A stretch of DNA of 64,000 bases from Sphingobium bisphenolivorans (GTDB taxonomy: Bacteria > Pseudomonadota > Alphaproteobacteria > Sphingomonadales > Sphingomonadaceae), in NCBI RefSeq assembly GCF_000412635.1, contig NZ_ASTG01000003.1, positions 279,998 to 343,997 on the forward strand, in the 5' to 3' direction. Both the position numbers and the translations under genes were made by a program. The notes under the pieces were generated by a model. That model made no database searches and was not told where the DNA came from. It saw only the letters and a list, made by a program, of their open reading frames with translations. Each line of letters opens with the position of its first letter. Position 1 is the stretch's first letter. Positions 45,805-55,012 of this stretch are shown here, piece after piece.

Positions 45805-46224
45805 ATGGGACTGCACTCTCTCTTGTATGTCAGCGAGAGCACGCTGACGCTCCCCGCTGAGGAATGGCAGGTCGATGTCATCATCGATGTCGCGCGCAGC
45901 CGTAACAGTGCGCTGGGCGTCACCGGCGCGCTCATGTTCACTCACGTCAATTTCGTCCAGGTGCTGGAGGGCAGCCGGCCCGCACTGGAAGAGTTGATGA
46001 CAAGCATCCGACGCGACCCGCGGCATCGGAATATCCGGGTTCTGGAGGAGGAAGCGCTGGCTTATCGGCGGTTCGCCACCTGGTCGATGGCCTATCTGGG
46101 ACCCGCCGCGCTGGTCGAGCCCAAGATCGCGCCACTGGTCCAGCAAGGCGGGCGCCGCGTCGACCCCTTCGCGACAGAGGACATGATCTGCCTGTTGCGC
46201 TCCCTCACGGCCATGGGCGATTAG
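45805..46224 (+). CDS. BLUF-domain blue-light photoreceptor
   Basis: A 139-residue single-domain BLUF protein that binds FAD and senses blue light. The photocycle residues sit at the expected places: Y8 (SLLYVSES), N34 (ARSRNSALGVTGAL) and Q52 (NFVQVLEG). A short C-terminal helical cap follows, with no output domain, so it must signal by binding another protein. It shares a divergent ~150-base control region with the Crp/Fnr regulator. Short BLUF proteins of this size (PixD/Slr1694 class) usually act as decamers or through a response regulator. Confidence 0.93.
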   Translation: MGLHSLLYVSESTLTLPAEEWQVDVIIDVARSRNSALGVTGALMFTHVNFVQVLEGSRPALEELMTSIRRDPRHRNIRVLEEEALAYRRFATWSMAYLGPAALVEPKIAPLVQQGGRRVDPFATEDMICLLRSLTAMGD

Positions 46225-46239
46225 CGAGAGCCGCACAGG

Positions 46240-46275
46240 AAAATGTCAGTTGCCCCGTGCAGGGGGCAACTGACA
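46240..46275. terminator. Strong terminator between convergent genes
   Basis: A perfect 13-base stem (TGTCAGTTGCCCC at 46244-46256 with its complement at 46263-46275) and a 6-base loop. On the minus strand it is followed by TTTTCC, and it ends the TonB receptor gene; it may also end the BLUF gene on the plus strand. Confidence 0.85.
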
Positions 46276-46303
46276 GGCAAGGTCCGTTACCAGGACAGGA
46301 GGG

Positions 46304-49090
46304 TCAGAAGCTGTAACGAACCCCTATGTTGAACTGCCGGCCGCTATGGGTCAGCACATTGAGGCGGTTTGTCTCATCGACGAACTGGTCGTTCTTCTCG
46401 TCGGTCAGGTTGATCGCCTCGATGCTCAGCTTCAGCCGCTTGGTGATATTGTAGCTGGCCTGGGCGTCGAGGTTGAGCGTGCTGTTGGTGCCGTTGTAAG
46501 CGTTGCCCTCCGTACCCGGCACGGCGGTCAGATATTTGGAGCGGTAGGCGACCGAACCGCGGATCTGGAACTTCTCCGTCTCATAATAGAGGGTTGCGTT
46601 GGCTGCCTGCTTCGACAGGCCGATCAGCGGCGCGGTGACCGATGCGCTGCCCGTCGCCGAGGTCAGATATTCGATGTTCGACTTCACATAGGTGTAGTTC
46701 GCCAGGATGCCGAAGTGCGACAGGAATCCCGGCAGGAAAGTGAAGGGCTGCTGGATGTTGATTTCGAAGCCCTTGAGGATGCCGCCGTCCGAATTGACCG
46801 GCTGGCTGACGATGAAGATGTCGCTGGCCGAGGCGGTGGTGCCGGTCAGCAGCGACGCCGGCAGGCCCAGTGCACTGAAGGGCACGCCCACGCTCAGCGT
46901 CTGGGCGAAGCTGCCGATATCCTTGCGGAAACCGGAAATAGCGTAGATCGCGCCCTGCATCGGATACCATTCGATCGACACGTCCAGATTCTTGGACGAT
47001 GTGGGCTTGAGGTCCGGATTGCCCGAGCTGAAGGTGCGGTTGCCGCCCGACACGTTGAGGTTGCCGCCCGGCGTCAGGGAGGCAATGCCGGCGCGCGCGA
47101 TGGTCTTAGCGGCGGCGAAGCGAACCTGGAGATTGTCGGTGATGTTGCCGACCAGGTTGAGCGAGGGCAGCCATCGATTATAGCTGCGCTCGGCGGTGAC
47201 CAGGTTGATCGCCGCCCCCTGGCTGGCATAGCCGGTCGAGAACTGGTCGGTCTTCACATAGCGCATGCCGATGTCGCCGCGGATCGGCACGCCGGCCGTA
47301 TCCTGCAGGTTGAACTGCGCCATGCCCCAGACGCCGGTATCCTCTTCCCGCACGGTGATGAAGGAACCGCGCGCCGTCGCATTCTCGATCCCGCCGGTGG
47401 CATAGAGCGGATTGCTGTAGATGCCGCCCTGCGCAATGAAGGCGTTGAGGTCGGGGACGATCCACTCCGTCGGCGTTCCCGACGGCACGTTCAGCCCCTT
47501 GCCGAAGCCGGAGAAGAGCGTCGTCATCCCCGCCAGCTGCGCTGGGGTCAGCGGCGCCACTACGGTTTCACCCGACAGGCGACGGCGCTCGGTCGATCCA
47601 TATTCGAACTTGCGCCAGTCGAGGCCTGCCTTCAGCGTCACGCCGTCGATCGCTTCCCATTCGACATGGCCTTTGGCTGTGGTGAAGGCGTTGCTGACCG
47701 TCTGCGGGCGAACCCGCACTTCCGATGTGCCGTTGATGAAGCTCCATGTCGCGGGATTGGCAATGTCGACGCCCGGTTGGATGTTCGGGAAGCGTGTCGA
47801 AAAATCATATTGGAAATTGCCGGTGTTGACCGCGTCAATGGTCACCGTGGTCTGGATCGGGTTCCTGAACTCGGAACTGGCATAGCCCGCCATGGCCGAA
47901 ACCTTCAGCCGATCGGTAAACTCATGATCGACCGAGCCGGTAACCTGATAAAATTCGGTCTTTAGCACGTCGTAACGCGACTGGGAACGCAGATCGACAT
48001 TGTCGAACCGGCCGCTGATGATGTTGTTGTCCTCATCCACCACGCCGTCGCGGATGATCGTCTGCGGCTTGCCGGTGCCCGAACGGCTGAAGCTGATCGC
48101 CTGGAACTGCGCTTCCTTGCGGGTGCCGTCGAGGCGGGAATAAAGGCCGTCGATTGAGATCAGCGTCCGGTCGGTCGGCTTGAACTGGAGGGAGCCAGCC
48201 GCACCCAGCCGCTTCTGCGAAATGTCGTAGCTGACGAGGCCGGGGATGCGCGGGTGGAACAGCGCGGTGTCGGGATTGGCGTTGTTGATCTGGCCGATCG
48301 TATAACCCGGCAAGGTGGAGGCGGCGTTGAAGCCATTGTTGAACCCGCCATAGGTCCAGCGCGTGATGTTCGCGCCCTCTTCCTTGATCTTGCGCTCTTC
48401 ATAGGCGACCGAGAGCAGCACACCTAGGCGCCCGTCGTCCGTCTGGGTGGCGACCAGGCCCGACAGGCGCGGCGTCGTCTTTTCGCTGAGGTCGTTATAG
48501 CTCGCCGCAGCCGACAGCGCGACGGTGGATTTCTTGTAGTCGAGCGGCCGCGAGGTCTGGAGATCGACCGTGCCGCCGAGCGATCCTTCCTCCACATCCG
48601 CCGTCGCGGTCTTGCGCACCGACAGGTTGCTGAACAGGTCGGACGAAAAGATGTTGAAGTCGAAGCCGCGGCCCCGGTTCACGCCGCCCGAATTGTCGGT
48701 GCCGCCGGTCGTGCCGATGGCTTCCATGCCGTTGATGCGGACGCGGGTATATTCGGGGCCAAGGCCGCGCACGGAGATGTTGCGGCCCTCGCCATTGACG
48801 CGGCTGATCGCCACGCCCGGAATGCGCTGCAAGGATTCTGCGAGGTTCAGGTCGGGAAATTCGGCAATGTCTTCCGCCTTGATCGCATCGACGGTCGCCG
48901 TTTCGTTGCGCTTCACGTTGAGCGCGCTGCTGAGGCTGGCGCGAAAGCCGGTGACGACGATATCCGCCACGTCGCCGGATGCGGCCTGCGGCGCCGGCTG
49001 ATCCTGCGCATGGGATTGGGGTACAAGGGCGATCGTCGCGATCGCCGTCGATAGGCCCAATAGTGCTTTCAGACGGTAGGTGCCGGTCAT
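46304..49090 (-). CDS. TonB-dependent receptor, probably for a carbohydrate
   Basis: A 928-residue TonB receptor of the Caulobacter/sphingomonad carbohydrate group. It has a signal peptide (cleavage near SHAQ, residue 29), TonB box DIVVTGFRAS, DAIKAEDIAEFPDLNLAESLQRIPGV (in parts) and ISVRGLGPEYTRVRINGME in the plug, which is the hallmark of the sugar-type receptors, and a barrel ending in VRYSF. It diverges from the MFS transporter gene, so its substrate is probably a sugar acid or an oligosaccharide containing one. It shares its control region with that gene. Confidence 0.92.
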   Translation of the reverse strand: MTGTYRLKALLGLSTAIATIALVPQSHAQDQPAPQAASGDVADIVVTGFRASLSSALNVKRNETATVDAIKAEDIAEFPDLNLAESLQRIPGVAISRVNGEGRNISVRGLGPEYTRVRINGMEAIGTTGGTDNSGGVNRGRGFDFNIFSSDLFSNLSVRKTATADVEEGSLGGTVDLQTSRPLDYKKSTVALSAAASYNDLSEKTTPRLSGLVATQTDDGRLGVLLSVAYEERKIKEEGANITRWTYGGFNNGFNAASTLPGYTIGQINNANPDTALFHPRIPGLVSYDISQKRLGAAGSLQFKPTDRTLISIDGLYSRLDGTRKEAQFQAISFSRSGTGKPQTIIRDGVVDEDNNIISGRFDNVDLRSQSRYDVLKTEFYQVTGSVDHEFTDRLKVSAMAGYASSEFRNPIQTTVTIDAVNTGNFQYDFSTRFPNIQPGVDIANPATWSFINGTSEVRVRPQTVSNAFTTAKGHVEWEAIDGVTLKAGLDWRKFEYGSTERRRLSGETVVAPLTPAQLAGMTTLFSGFGKGLNVPSGTPTEWIVPDLNAFIAQGGIYSNPLYATGGIENATARGSFITVREEDTGVWGMAQFNLQDTAGVPIRGDIGMRYVKTDQFSTGYASQGAAINLVTAERSYNRWLPSLNLVGNITDNLQVRFAAAKTIARAGIASLTPGGNLNVSGGNRTFSSGNPDLKPTSSKNLDVSIEWYPMQGAIYAISGFRKDIGSFAQTLSVGVPFSALGLPASLLTGTTASASDIFIVSQPVNSDGGILKGFEINIQQPFTFLPGFLSHFGILANYTYVKSNIEYLTSATGSASVTAPLIGLSKQAANATLYYETEKFQIRGSVAYRSKYLTAVPGTEGNAYNGTNSTLNLDAQASYNITKRLKLSIEAINLTDEKNDQFVDETNRLNVLTHSGRQFNIGVRYSF

Positions 49091-49360
49091 GGCCTTCTCA
49101 CTCCCCTGGTCAATCGTCCGGCATTTACCGGATCACCATCATTGGATAGACCCGGCTTGGCCCCCAACACCAACCTCAATCGGACATGGATCGATGCGCA
49201 TCTTGCATGGATTTCCCGTAGACACCGGTTGCAATTTTTCCTCCGTCTCGGAATAACCTTGATTATCCCACATTCGGACTTGGAGCGCCGCTTCGACCAG
49301 GCCGGGACCATCATCGCGACCGCTCCACCAAAGACGGGCGGCACATCAGGAGAGCTTTTC

Positions 49361-50695
49361 TTGACTGACGCAGCCGCCATCCCCACGCCCCTGCGGGCCA
49401 CCCATGTCCGGCACCGCATCATCGCGCTCATCTTCCTGATCACGTCGATCAACTATGCCGACCGCGCGACCTTCTCCATCGCTGGCAATGCGGCGAGCAG
49501 CGAACTCGGCCTCTCGCCGGTGCAGACCGGATTCATCCTGTCCGCCTTCGCCTGGGCCTATGTGCTGGCGCAAATTCCCGGCGGTGCGCTGCTCGACCGG
49601 TTCGGCACGAAGAAGATCTACGCGGGCGCCATCGCCATCTGGTCGACCTTCACTGCCCTGCAAGGGACCGTCGGACTGATCGCCGGCCTGCCGGTCGTGG
49701 CGACGCTGTTCGCGCTCCGCTTCCTCGTGGGCGCGGCCGAAGCGCCGTCCTTCCCCGGCAATGCGCGGTTGGTAGCGGCATGGTTCCCCAGCGCCGAGCG
49801 CGGCACCGCGTCGGCCATCTTCAACAGCGCGCAATATTTTTCGCTCGTCGTGTTCGCGCCGCTGATGGGCTGGCTGGTGCACAGCTTCGGCTGGCGTGCG
49901 GTCTTCTGGGTCATGGGAGCGCTGGGCCTGATCGCGACCGCCCTGTTCCTCCGTTTCATCCACAGCCCGGCGCGGCACCCCGCCATCAACGCCGCAGAAC
50001 TCGATCATATCGAGGCAGGCGGCGGCCTCATCAACATGGAGGATGCCGCCGCCAACGCGGGCCGCACGCCCACCTTCACCTGGGCCAATGTGCGGCAGCT
50101 GCTGGCGAACCGGATGATGCTCGGCATCTATCTAGGCCAATATTGTATCAATGTGCTGACCTATTTCTTCGTAACGTGGTTCCCCATCTATCTGGTGAAG
50201 GAACGCGGCCTCAACATCATGGAGGCAGGCTTCGCCGCCGCCGCGCCCGCGCTCTGCGGTTTCGCGGGCGGGCTGGCGGGCGGCTTCATGTCCGACCTGA
50301 TCCTGCGCCGCACCGGCTCCATCGACCTCGCGCGCAAGGGGCCGCTGGTTGTGGGCATGGTGCTGGCGACCGCCATCATCGCCTGCGTCTGGGTCGATGC
50401 GGAGTGGCTGGTGGTGACGCTGATGGCGGTCGCCTTCTTCGGCAAGGGCATTGCCTCGCTCGGCTGGGCGGTCATGGCCGATGTCGCGCCCAAGCAGCTG
50501 GCGGGCCTGTCGGGGGGCGTGTTCAACATGTTCGGCAATGTCGCGGGCATCGTCACCCCGATCGTCGTCGGCTATATCGTCGCGGCGACCGGCTCGTTCG
50601 ACCTCGCGCTGGTCTTCGTCGGCGCGCACTGCCTGCTCACCATCTTCGCCTTCACCGTGATCGTCGGGCCGATTCGCCGGCTGGAGCTTGCCTGA
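49361..50695 (+). CDS. MFS transporter, hexuronate / glucarate type
   Basis: A 444-residue major facilitator of the anion:cation symporter family, with about 12 helices. ITSINYADRATFSIAG and AWAYVLAQIPGGALLDRFGTKK near the N-terminus are characteristic of the GudP/GarP/ExuT transporters. I chose the TTG at 49361: an AGGAGAG ribosome site ends 6 bases before it and family members start about 20 residues before the first helix. The longer frame from 49142 lacks support. It is coupled to the next gene (TGATG). kdgD in the same locus supports glucarate or galactarate as substrate. Confidence 0.88.
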   Translation: MTDAAAIPTPLRATHVRHRIIALIFLITSINYADRATFSIAGNAASSELGLSPVQTGFILSAFAWAYVLAQIPGGALLDRFGTKKIYAGAIAIWSTFTALQGTVGLIAGLPVVATLFALRFLVGAAEAPSFPGNARLVAAWFPSAERGTASAIFNSAQYFSLVVFAPLMGWLVHSFGWRAVFWVMGALGLIATALFLRFIHSPARHPAINAAELDHIEAGGGLINMEDAAANAGRTPTFTWANVRQLLANRMMLGIYLGQYCINVLTYFFVTWFPIYLVKERGLNIMEAGFAAAAPALCGFAGGLAGGFMSDLILRRTGSIDLARKGPLVVGMVLATAIIACVWVDAEWLVVTLMAVAFFGKGIASLGWAVMADVAPKQLAGLSGGVFNMFGNVAGIVTPIVVGYIVAATGSFDLALVFVGAHCLLTIFAFTVIVGPIRRLELA

Positions 50696-52515
50696 TGCGC
50701 ATCGATCGCCGGAGCTTCATGGCAGGCGCCGCCGCGCTCGCCCTGCCCGCACAGGCCCGCACGGCCCCAGCGCTGGTGGCGGACAAGCCGATGGCCGCGC
50801 CGAAATGGGCGGTGATGCAGCGTCAGTTGCTCGACGCGAACGCCGAGGCGTGCGAGACCTTTTACGCCCAATATGTCGACGCCCGCGATCATCTGAAGGT
50901 CTTTGAACGCTGGGGCGCGAACGACGGCCCCGACGACGCGGCAGAGGCGACCAACGACTGGTTCCTGCTCCATGCGCTGGGCGGCAGCGACCGGCTGAGG
51001 ATGCTCGCCAGCCGTTTTTGGGAAGGGCATCTGCGCCAGTTCACCGCCGCCCGCACGACCGATGTACCGATCGCGCGCCAGGGCATGTATTATCGCGAAT
51101 TTCCCGTCCAGATGGACTGGCAGCATAATGCGGAGGGACTGACGAGCTTCAACGTGATGGGCCTGTCCGTGCCCCGCGATCCCCGGCTTCTCGCGCGGAC
51201 AAAGCGCTATGCCGACTTCTACACCGGCCGCGACAGGGAAGCGCGCAACTACGACCCGCGCCTGAAAATGATGCGCAGCCTGATGAACGGCAGCCGTGGC
51301 CCTATGCTGCGGCAGGCAACGCCGCTCGACTGGGCAGGCGATCCGTTCGATCCCCGGCCCTTCCACATGGAACATGGCGAGCAGACATACCGCCAAACGC
51401 TCGACCATTATGCCGAATATGGCGATGTGATCGGCGACAATCCGCTGAACCTCCAGGCGACGACGCTCGGCCTCAACGCGGCAGCGCTGGGCGGCGGGGA
51501 GCGGTTCCGGCGCTGGGCGCTCGACTATCTCGGCGCCTGGGCGGAGCGCGCGGCGCGCAACGACGGCCTGCTGCCGAGCTTCTTGCGGCCGGACGGCACC
51601 GTCGGCGAGGATTGGTGGAAGGGCGTCTATGGCTGGGGCTTCTCCCCGCTGGTGCCGCAAACCGGCGAGCGGGAGGACCGCAACCGCGTACCGCGCTCCA
51701 TCACCGCCTTCATGGGCGGCGTGCTGATGAGCGGCGACATGGGGTTCATCGACCTGTGGCGGCGGCAAACCGCGCGGCTGAACGAGGCATCGCGCAAGGT
51801 GAAGGGCGTGCTGAGCGCCCCCACCATGTACGGTGCGGAGGGCTGGTACGGGTGGAAGCCGGGACCGTACCGCACCAACGGCTTTGAAATCTGGTACATG
51901 TCGCAGCGCAAGGACGACCGCGCCCTTGCCGGAGACGATCCGTGGATCGCCTTTCTTGAGGGGCGCAAGGGCGACTATCCGGCGCAGGCGCTGGCGGCCG
52001 ATCTGCAACGCGTCGCCGATCGTGTCGCCGCCCGGCAGAAGGACGACACCACGCCGCAGACGCGTTTGGCCGACTGGCCGATCGGCATCAACCCGGCGAG
52101 CGTCAAGAGCCTGGTGCAGCTGATGACCGGCGGCCTGCACATCGCCCGCCCGCCCTGGTCGAAGACGTCGCCGCCGCAAGGGGGTGTGCCGCTGCACTGC
52201 CGGCTGCGCTATTTCGATCCGGTGGCGCGGCGCGCGGGCGTGCCCGCGGACGTCGGAGCGCTGGTGCATCGCCTCGGCGACAGAGAGACGGAGGTGACGC
52301 TGGTCAATCTCGGCCGGCAGGCACGGACCGTGACTGTGCAGGGGGGCGCCTACGCGGAGCATCGCATCGATGCGGTGACGCTGGACGGCCGCACCATGGC
52401 GGTCGGCGGGCGCGACTTCACGCTGCGGCTGGAGCCGGGATGCGGCGCGCGGCTGGGATTGGCGATGTCGCGCTATGCCAACCGGCCAACGCTGGCGTTC
52501 CCGTGGCATCGGTGA
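50695..52515 (+). CDS. Tat-exported protein of unknown function
   Basis: A 606-residue protein with a twin-arginine signal (DRRSFMAGAAALALPAQA). The mature part is helix-rich with many Trp/Tyr/Phe, fitting an alpha/alpha-toroid such as polysaccharide lyases or unsaturated glucuronyl hydrolases, but I see no diagnostic active site. Noticed segments: DWQHNAEGLTSFN, FHMEHGEQTYRQTL, PEHA-like EDWWKGVYGWGFSP, and a beta-rich C-terminal tail from about residue 500. It starts at the overlapping TGATG junction with the MFS gene, so it belongs to the sugar-acid operon. A role on the imported compound is likely, while the reaction is unknown. Confidence 0.65.
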   Translation: MRIDRRSFMAGAAALALPAQARTAPALVADKPMAAPKWAVMQRQLLDANAEACETFYAQYVDARDHLKVFERWGANDGPDDAAEATNDWFLLHALGGSDRLRMLASRFWEGHLRQFTAARTTDVPIARQGMYYREFPVQMDWQHNAEGLTSFNVMGLSVPRDPRLLARTKRYADFYTGRDREARNYDPRLKMMRSLMNGSRGPMLRQATPLDWAGDPFDPRPFHMEHGEQTYRQTLDHYAEYGDVIGDNPLNLQATTLGLNAAALGGGERFRRWALDYLGAWAERAARNDGLLPSFLRPDGTVGEDWWKGVYGWGFSPLVPQTGEREDRNRVPRSITAFMGGVLMSGDMGFIDLWRRQTARLNEASRKVKGVLSAPTMYGAEGWYGWKPGPYRTNGFEIWYMSQRKDDRALAGDDPWIAFLEGRKGDYPAQALAADLQRVADRVAARQKDDTTPQTRLADWPIGINPASVKSLVQLMTGGLHIARPPWSKTSPPQGGVPLHCRLRYFDPVARRAGVPADVGALVHRLGDRETEVTLVNLGRQARTVTVQGGAYAEHRIDAVTLDGRTMAVGGRDFTLRLEPGCGARLGLAMSRYANRPTLAFPWHR

Positions 52516-52540
52516 GGCACGAAGCGCCGCGCGATGTTAG

Positions 52541-54097
52541 TCACCCACCCGGCTTGATATAAGGCGCCGCCGCGAACAGCAGCCTCTCCTCCCGCCGCGG
52601 ATCATTCTCCACGCGCACCTGCTGGTCGAAGATCATCGTTCCCCGCCGCTCAAGACCATATTGCGGCCAGGCTGGGATAGCGCGATGGTCGGGCTTTCCC
52701 GTCCGAGCCAGCGCGATGAACGCGTCGGCCATCTGCCCGGAGAGCCTCCGTGCCGCCGCGCCGCTCCCGGTGCGCGATCCCTTCGCATCGACATTGTCGA
52801 ACACCAGCGGAATGTCGAGCGTGTGGAAGGCGCCCAATATCCCGCCCGCTTCCGGACTGGGGAAGTCGAGCTGATACATCCATGTCGGCGCGCCGATCTT
52901 CGCGCGCTCCTCCGCCTGGATGAGGTGCCCCGGCCATGACCGCCCCGCCGTCGTCGCGGCGAGCAGGATCTGCCCCGGCGAGCGATCCGGATAGAGTTCG
53001 CGATAACGGCGGATGACATGGTCCGGCGCCATGTCCTTCACCGTCTCGCGCGCCAGCCTGCCGGGCAGATTGTCCCATGTCGTGTCGCCAGCGCGCAGCA
53101 TCTTCTCGATCCATAGCGCCGTCTCGTCATGCGTGTTGCCGACGATCAGCGGAATATGCGCCGCCTCGCGCGGGGCGTCCGGAAAGAAGGGGTGGCGCGC
53201 CAGTACGCCATGGTCGAGCGTCGAGGTGAAGCTAATCTCCCCTTTCCCCTCCAGCGGATCAGTCATTGCCATCGCCTCGACCAGTTTCTCGATCGGCAGC
53301 TGCATCAGCGCGCCCACGTCGCGCGCGCCCGCCTTGTCCATCCAGGCCCTTGCCCGCCGCGTCGCGTGCATCGGACCCGCCGCCGTCACATGCTGCCCGC
53401 TCATCGTCGCGGCGGCGTGGAACAGCGGCCGCGCTTCCGGCATCGCCATCAGAGTCACCACCTTCGCTCCGCCGCCCGACTGGCCGAAGATCATCACCCG
53501 CCTCGGGTCGCCGCCGAAGCCCGCGATATTGGCCCGCACCCATTGCAGCGCCAGGATGATGTCGAGATTGCCGACATTCCCCGACTCCGCCGGCCCGCCC
53601 AGCTGCGCCAGATAGGCATAGCCCATCGCCGCCAGCCGGTGGTTCAGCGTCACTACCACGACATCGCCGCGCCGTACCAGATTGCCGCCGTCATAGAGCG
53701 GGTCGCCGCCCGATCCATGGGCATGCGCACCGCCGTGCAGATAGACCATCACCGGCCGCTTCCCCGCGTCCAGCGCGGGCGTCCAGATGTTGAGGAACAG
53801 GCAGTCTTCCGACGTCGCCTCCTCCGCCCGCGTCTGTGGCGCGGCGGGACCATAGGCCGTGGCATCGGCAACCCCGCTCCACGGCCGTGGCGCATGGGCC
53901 CGGCGGAAGCGCGTGGTCCCTGTGTCCGCACCATAACGCACGCCGCGAAAGACCAGTACGTCGCGCTCGATCGCGCCACGAACCTTGCCGTGGCGCGTAA
54001 GGGCCACCGGGCCTTGGCGACCCATCGTCCGGGCGGAGGCTGCGAACGGCGCCGCCGCCATCCCCGCGATCAGGGTACGGCGGCCCATCTCGTTCAT
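52541..54097 (-). CDS. Exported carboxylesterase (type B family)
   Basis: A 518-residue alpha/beta-hydrolase of the type B carboxylesterase family with a Tat-like signal (MGRRTLIAGMAAAPFAASA). Seen: EDCLFLNIWTP, the oxyanion-hole YLHGGAHAHG, the nucleophile S207 in FGQSGGGAK, and a late DIPLVFDN with the base region. It likely cleaves an ester of the imported compound in the periplasm. The start at 54097 was chosen because it overlaps the LysR stop (ATGA) and follows GAGGA. It is the last gene of the kdgD - lysR - esterase unit. Confidence 0.88.
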   Translation of the reverse strand: MNEMGRRTLIAGMAAAPFAASARTMGRQGPVALTRHGKVRGAIERDVLVFRGVRYGADTGTTRFRRAHAPRPWSGVADATAYGPAAPQTRAEEATSEDCLFLNIWTPALDAGKRPVMVYLHGGAHAHGSGGDPLYDGGNLVRRGDVVVVTLNHRLAAMGYAYLAQLGGPAESGNVGNLDIILALQWVRANIAGFGGDPRRVMIFGQSGGGAKVVTLMAMPEARPLFHAAATMSGQHVTAAGPMHATRRARAWMDKAGARDVGALMQLPIEKLVEAMAMTDPLEGKGEISFTSTLDHGVLARHPFFPDAPREAAHIPLIVGNTHDETALWIEKMLRAGDTTWDNLPGRLARETVKDMAPDHVIRRYRELYPDRSPGQILLAATTAGRSWPGHLIQAEERAKIGAPTWMYQLDFPSPEAGGILGAFHTLDIPLVFDNVDAKGSRTGSGAAARRLSGQMADAFIALARTGKPDHRAIPAWPQYGLERRGTMIFDQQVRVENDPRREERLLFAAAPYIKPGG

Positions 54098-54984
54098 GTG
54101 GTCATTTCCTCGCATAATTGCCGCACCGCCGGCAGCGCGGGGTTCGCATTGTCTCGCCGCCACGCCATGTGCAGCTCCACCGGCTTTTCCTCGCGCGTCA
54201 TCAGGCGGCGGAAATGCACGTCGCTCATATGCAGCCCTGCGGCGCTTTCCGGCACGATCGCCGGGCCGACGCCGGCATGGACGAGGCCCAGCATCGAATG
54301 AATCTGGGTCACATGCTGGATATAGAGGGGCGCCGCCATCTCTTCATCGAACAGGCTGTCGATCATATCGTGGAAATAGGCCGCGCCCTGGCGCGAATAC
54401 ATGATGAGCGGCTGGCCATCGAAATCCTGCGGCCTCAGCGCTGCCATCGCCTGACGCGGATCGCCCGCGGGCAGCGCGACCATCAGCGGTTCGCGCAGGA
54501 CGCTGACGCTGTCGAATTCCTGCCGCTTTACCGGCGGGCGGACGAAGCCGATGTCGACGAGGCCGGTCAGCAGCGCCTCGACTTGGTCGCCCGACACCAT
54601 CTCCCGCAATTCGAGCTCGATATTGGGCAGCACCGCACGCGCCTGCGCGACGATGCACGGCACCATGTGATAGCCCGACACCGCCGTGAAGCCGATGGCG
54701 ACACGCCCCGCATCGCCCTTCGCCACGCGGCGGGTCGAGAGCGCGGCGCTATCCGCCAGCCGGACAATCCGCCGCGCCTCGATCAGGAAAACGCTGCCCG
54801 CCTGGGTCAGGCTCACCTGCCGGCTGGTGCGCTCCAGCAGCTGCACGTTCAATATCCGCTCAAGCAGCTGGATTTGCCGGCTCAATGGCGATTGCGTCAT
54901 GTTGAGCCGCTGGGCGGCCCGGCCGAAATGCAGTTCTTCGGCGGCGGCGACGAAGCAACGGAGCTGGCTGAGTTCGAACATCAT
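54094..54984 (-). CDS. LysR-family transcriptional regulator
   Basis: A 296-residue LysR regulator with HTH SQLRCFVAAAEELHFGRAAQRLNMTQSPLSRQIQLLE (in parts) at residues 5-45, of the type that regulates aromatic or sugar-acid catabolism. The ligand domain contains IGFTAVSGYHMVPCIV and DIGFVRPP. It sits between kdgD (28 bases upstream) and the esterase (4-base overlap), all on one strand, so it likely regulates this locus in response to glucarate or a pathway intermediate. Being inside the operon it may autoregulate. Confidence 0.9.
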   Translation of the reverse strand: MMFELSQLRCFVAAAEELHFGRAAQRLNMTQSPLSRQIQLLERILNVQLLERTSRQVSLTQAGSVFLIEARRIVRLADSAALSTRRVAKGDAGRVAIGFTAVSGYHMVPCIVAQARAVLPNIELELREMVSGDQVEALLTGLVDIGFVRPPVKRQEFDSVSVLREPLMVALPAGDPRQAMAALRPQDFDGQPLIMYSRQGAAYFHDMIDSLFDEEMAAPLYIQHVTQIHSMLGLVHAGVGPAIVPESAAGLHMSDVHFRRLMTREEKPVELHMAWRRDNANPALPAVRQLCEEMTT

Positions 54985-55012
54985 GCCAGACTATCCGCGC
55001 TCCGCCTCTTAG

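Noticed and set aside
49142..49360. MFS gene start at 49142
   Set aside because: The leader in this frame is basic and unlike the family N-terminus, while a strong ribosome site precedes the TTG at 49361.
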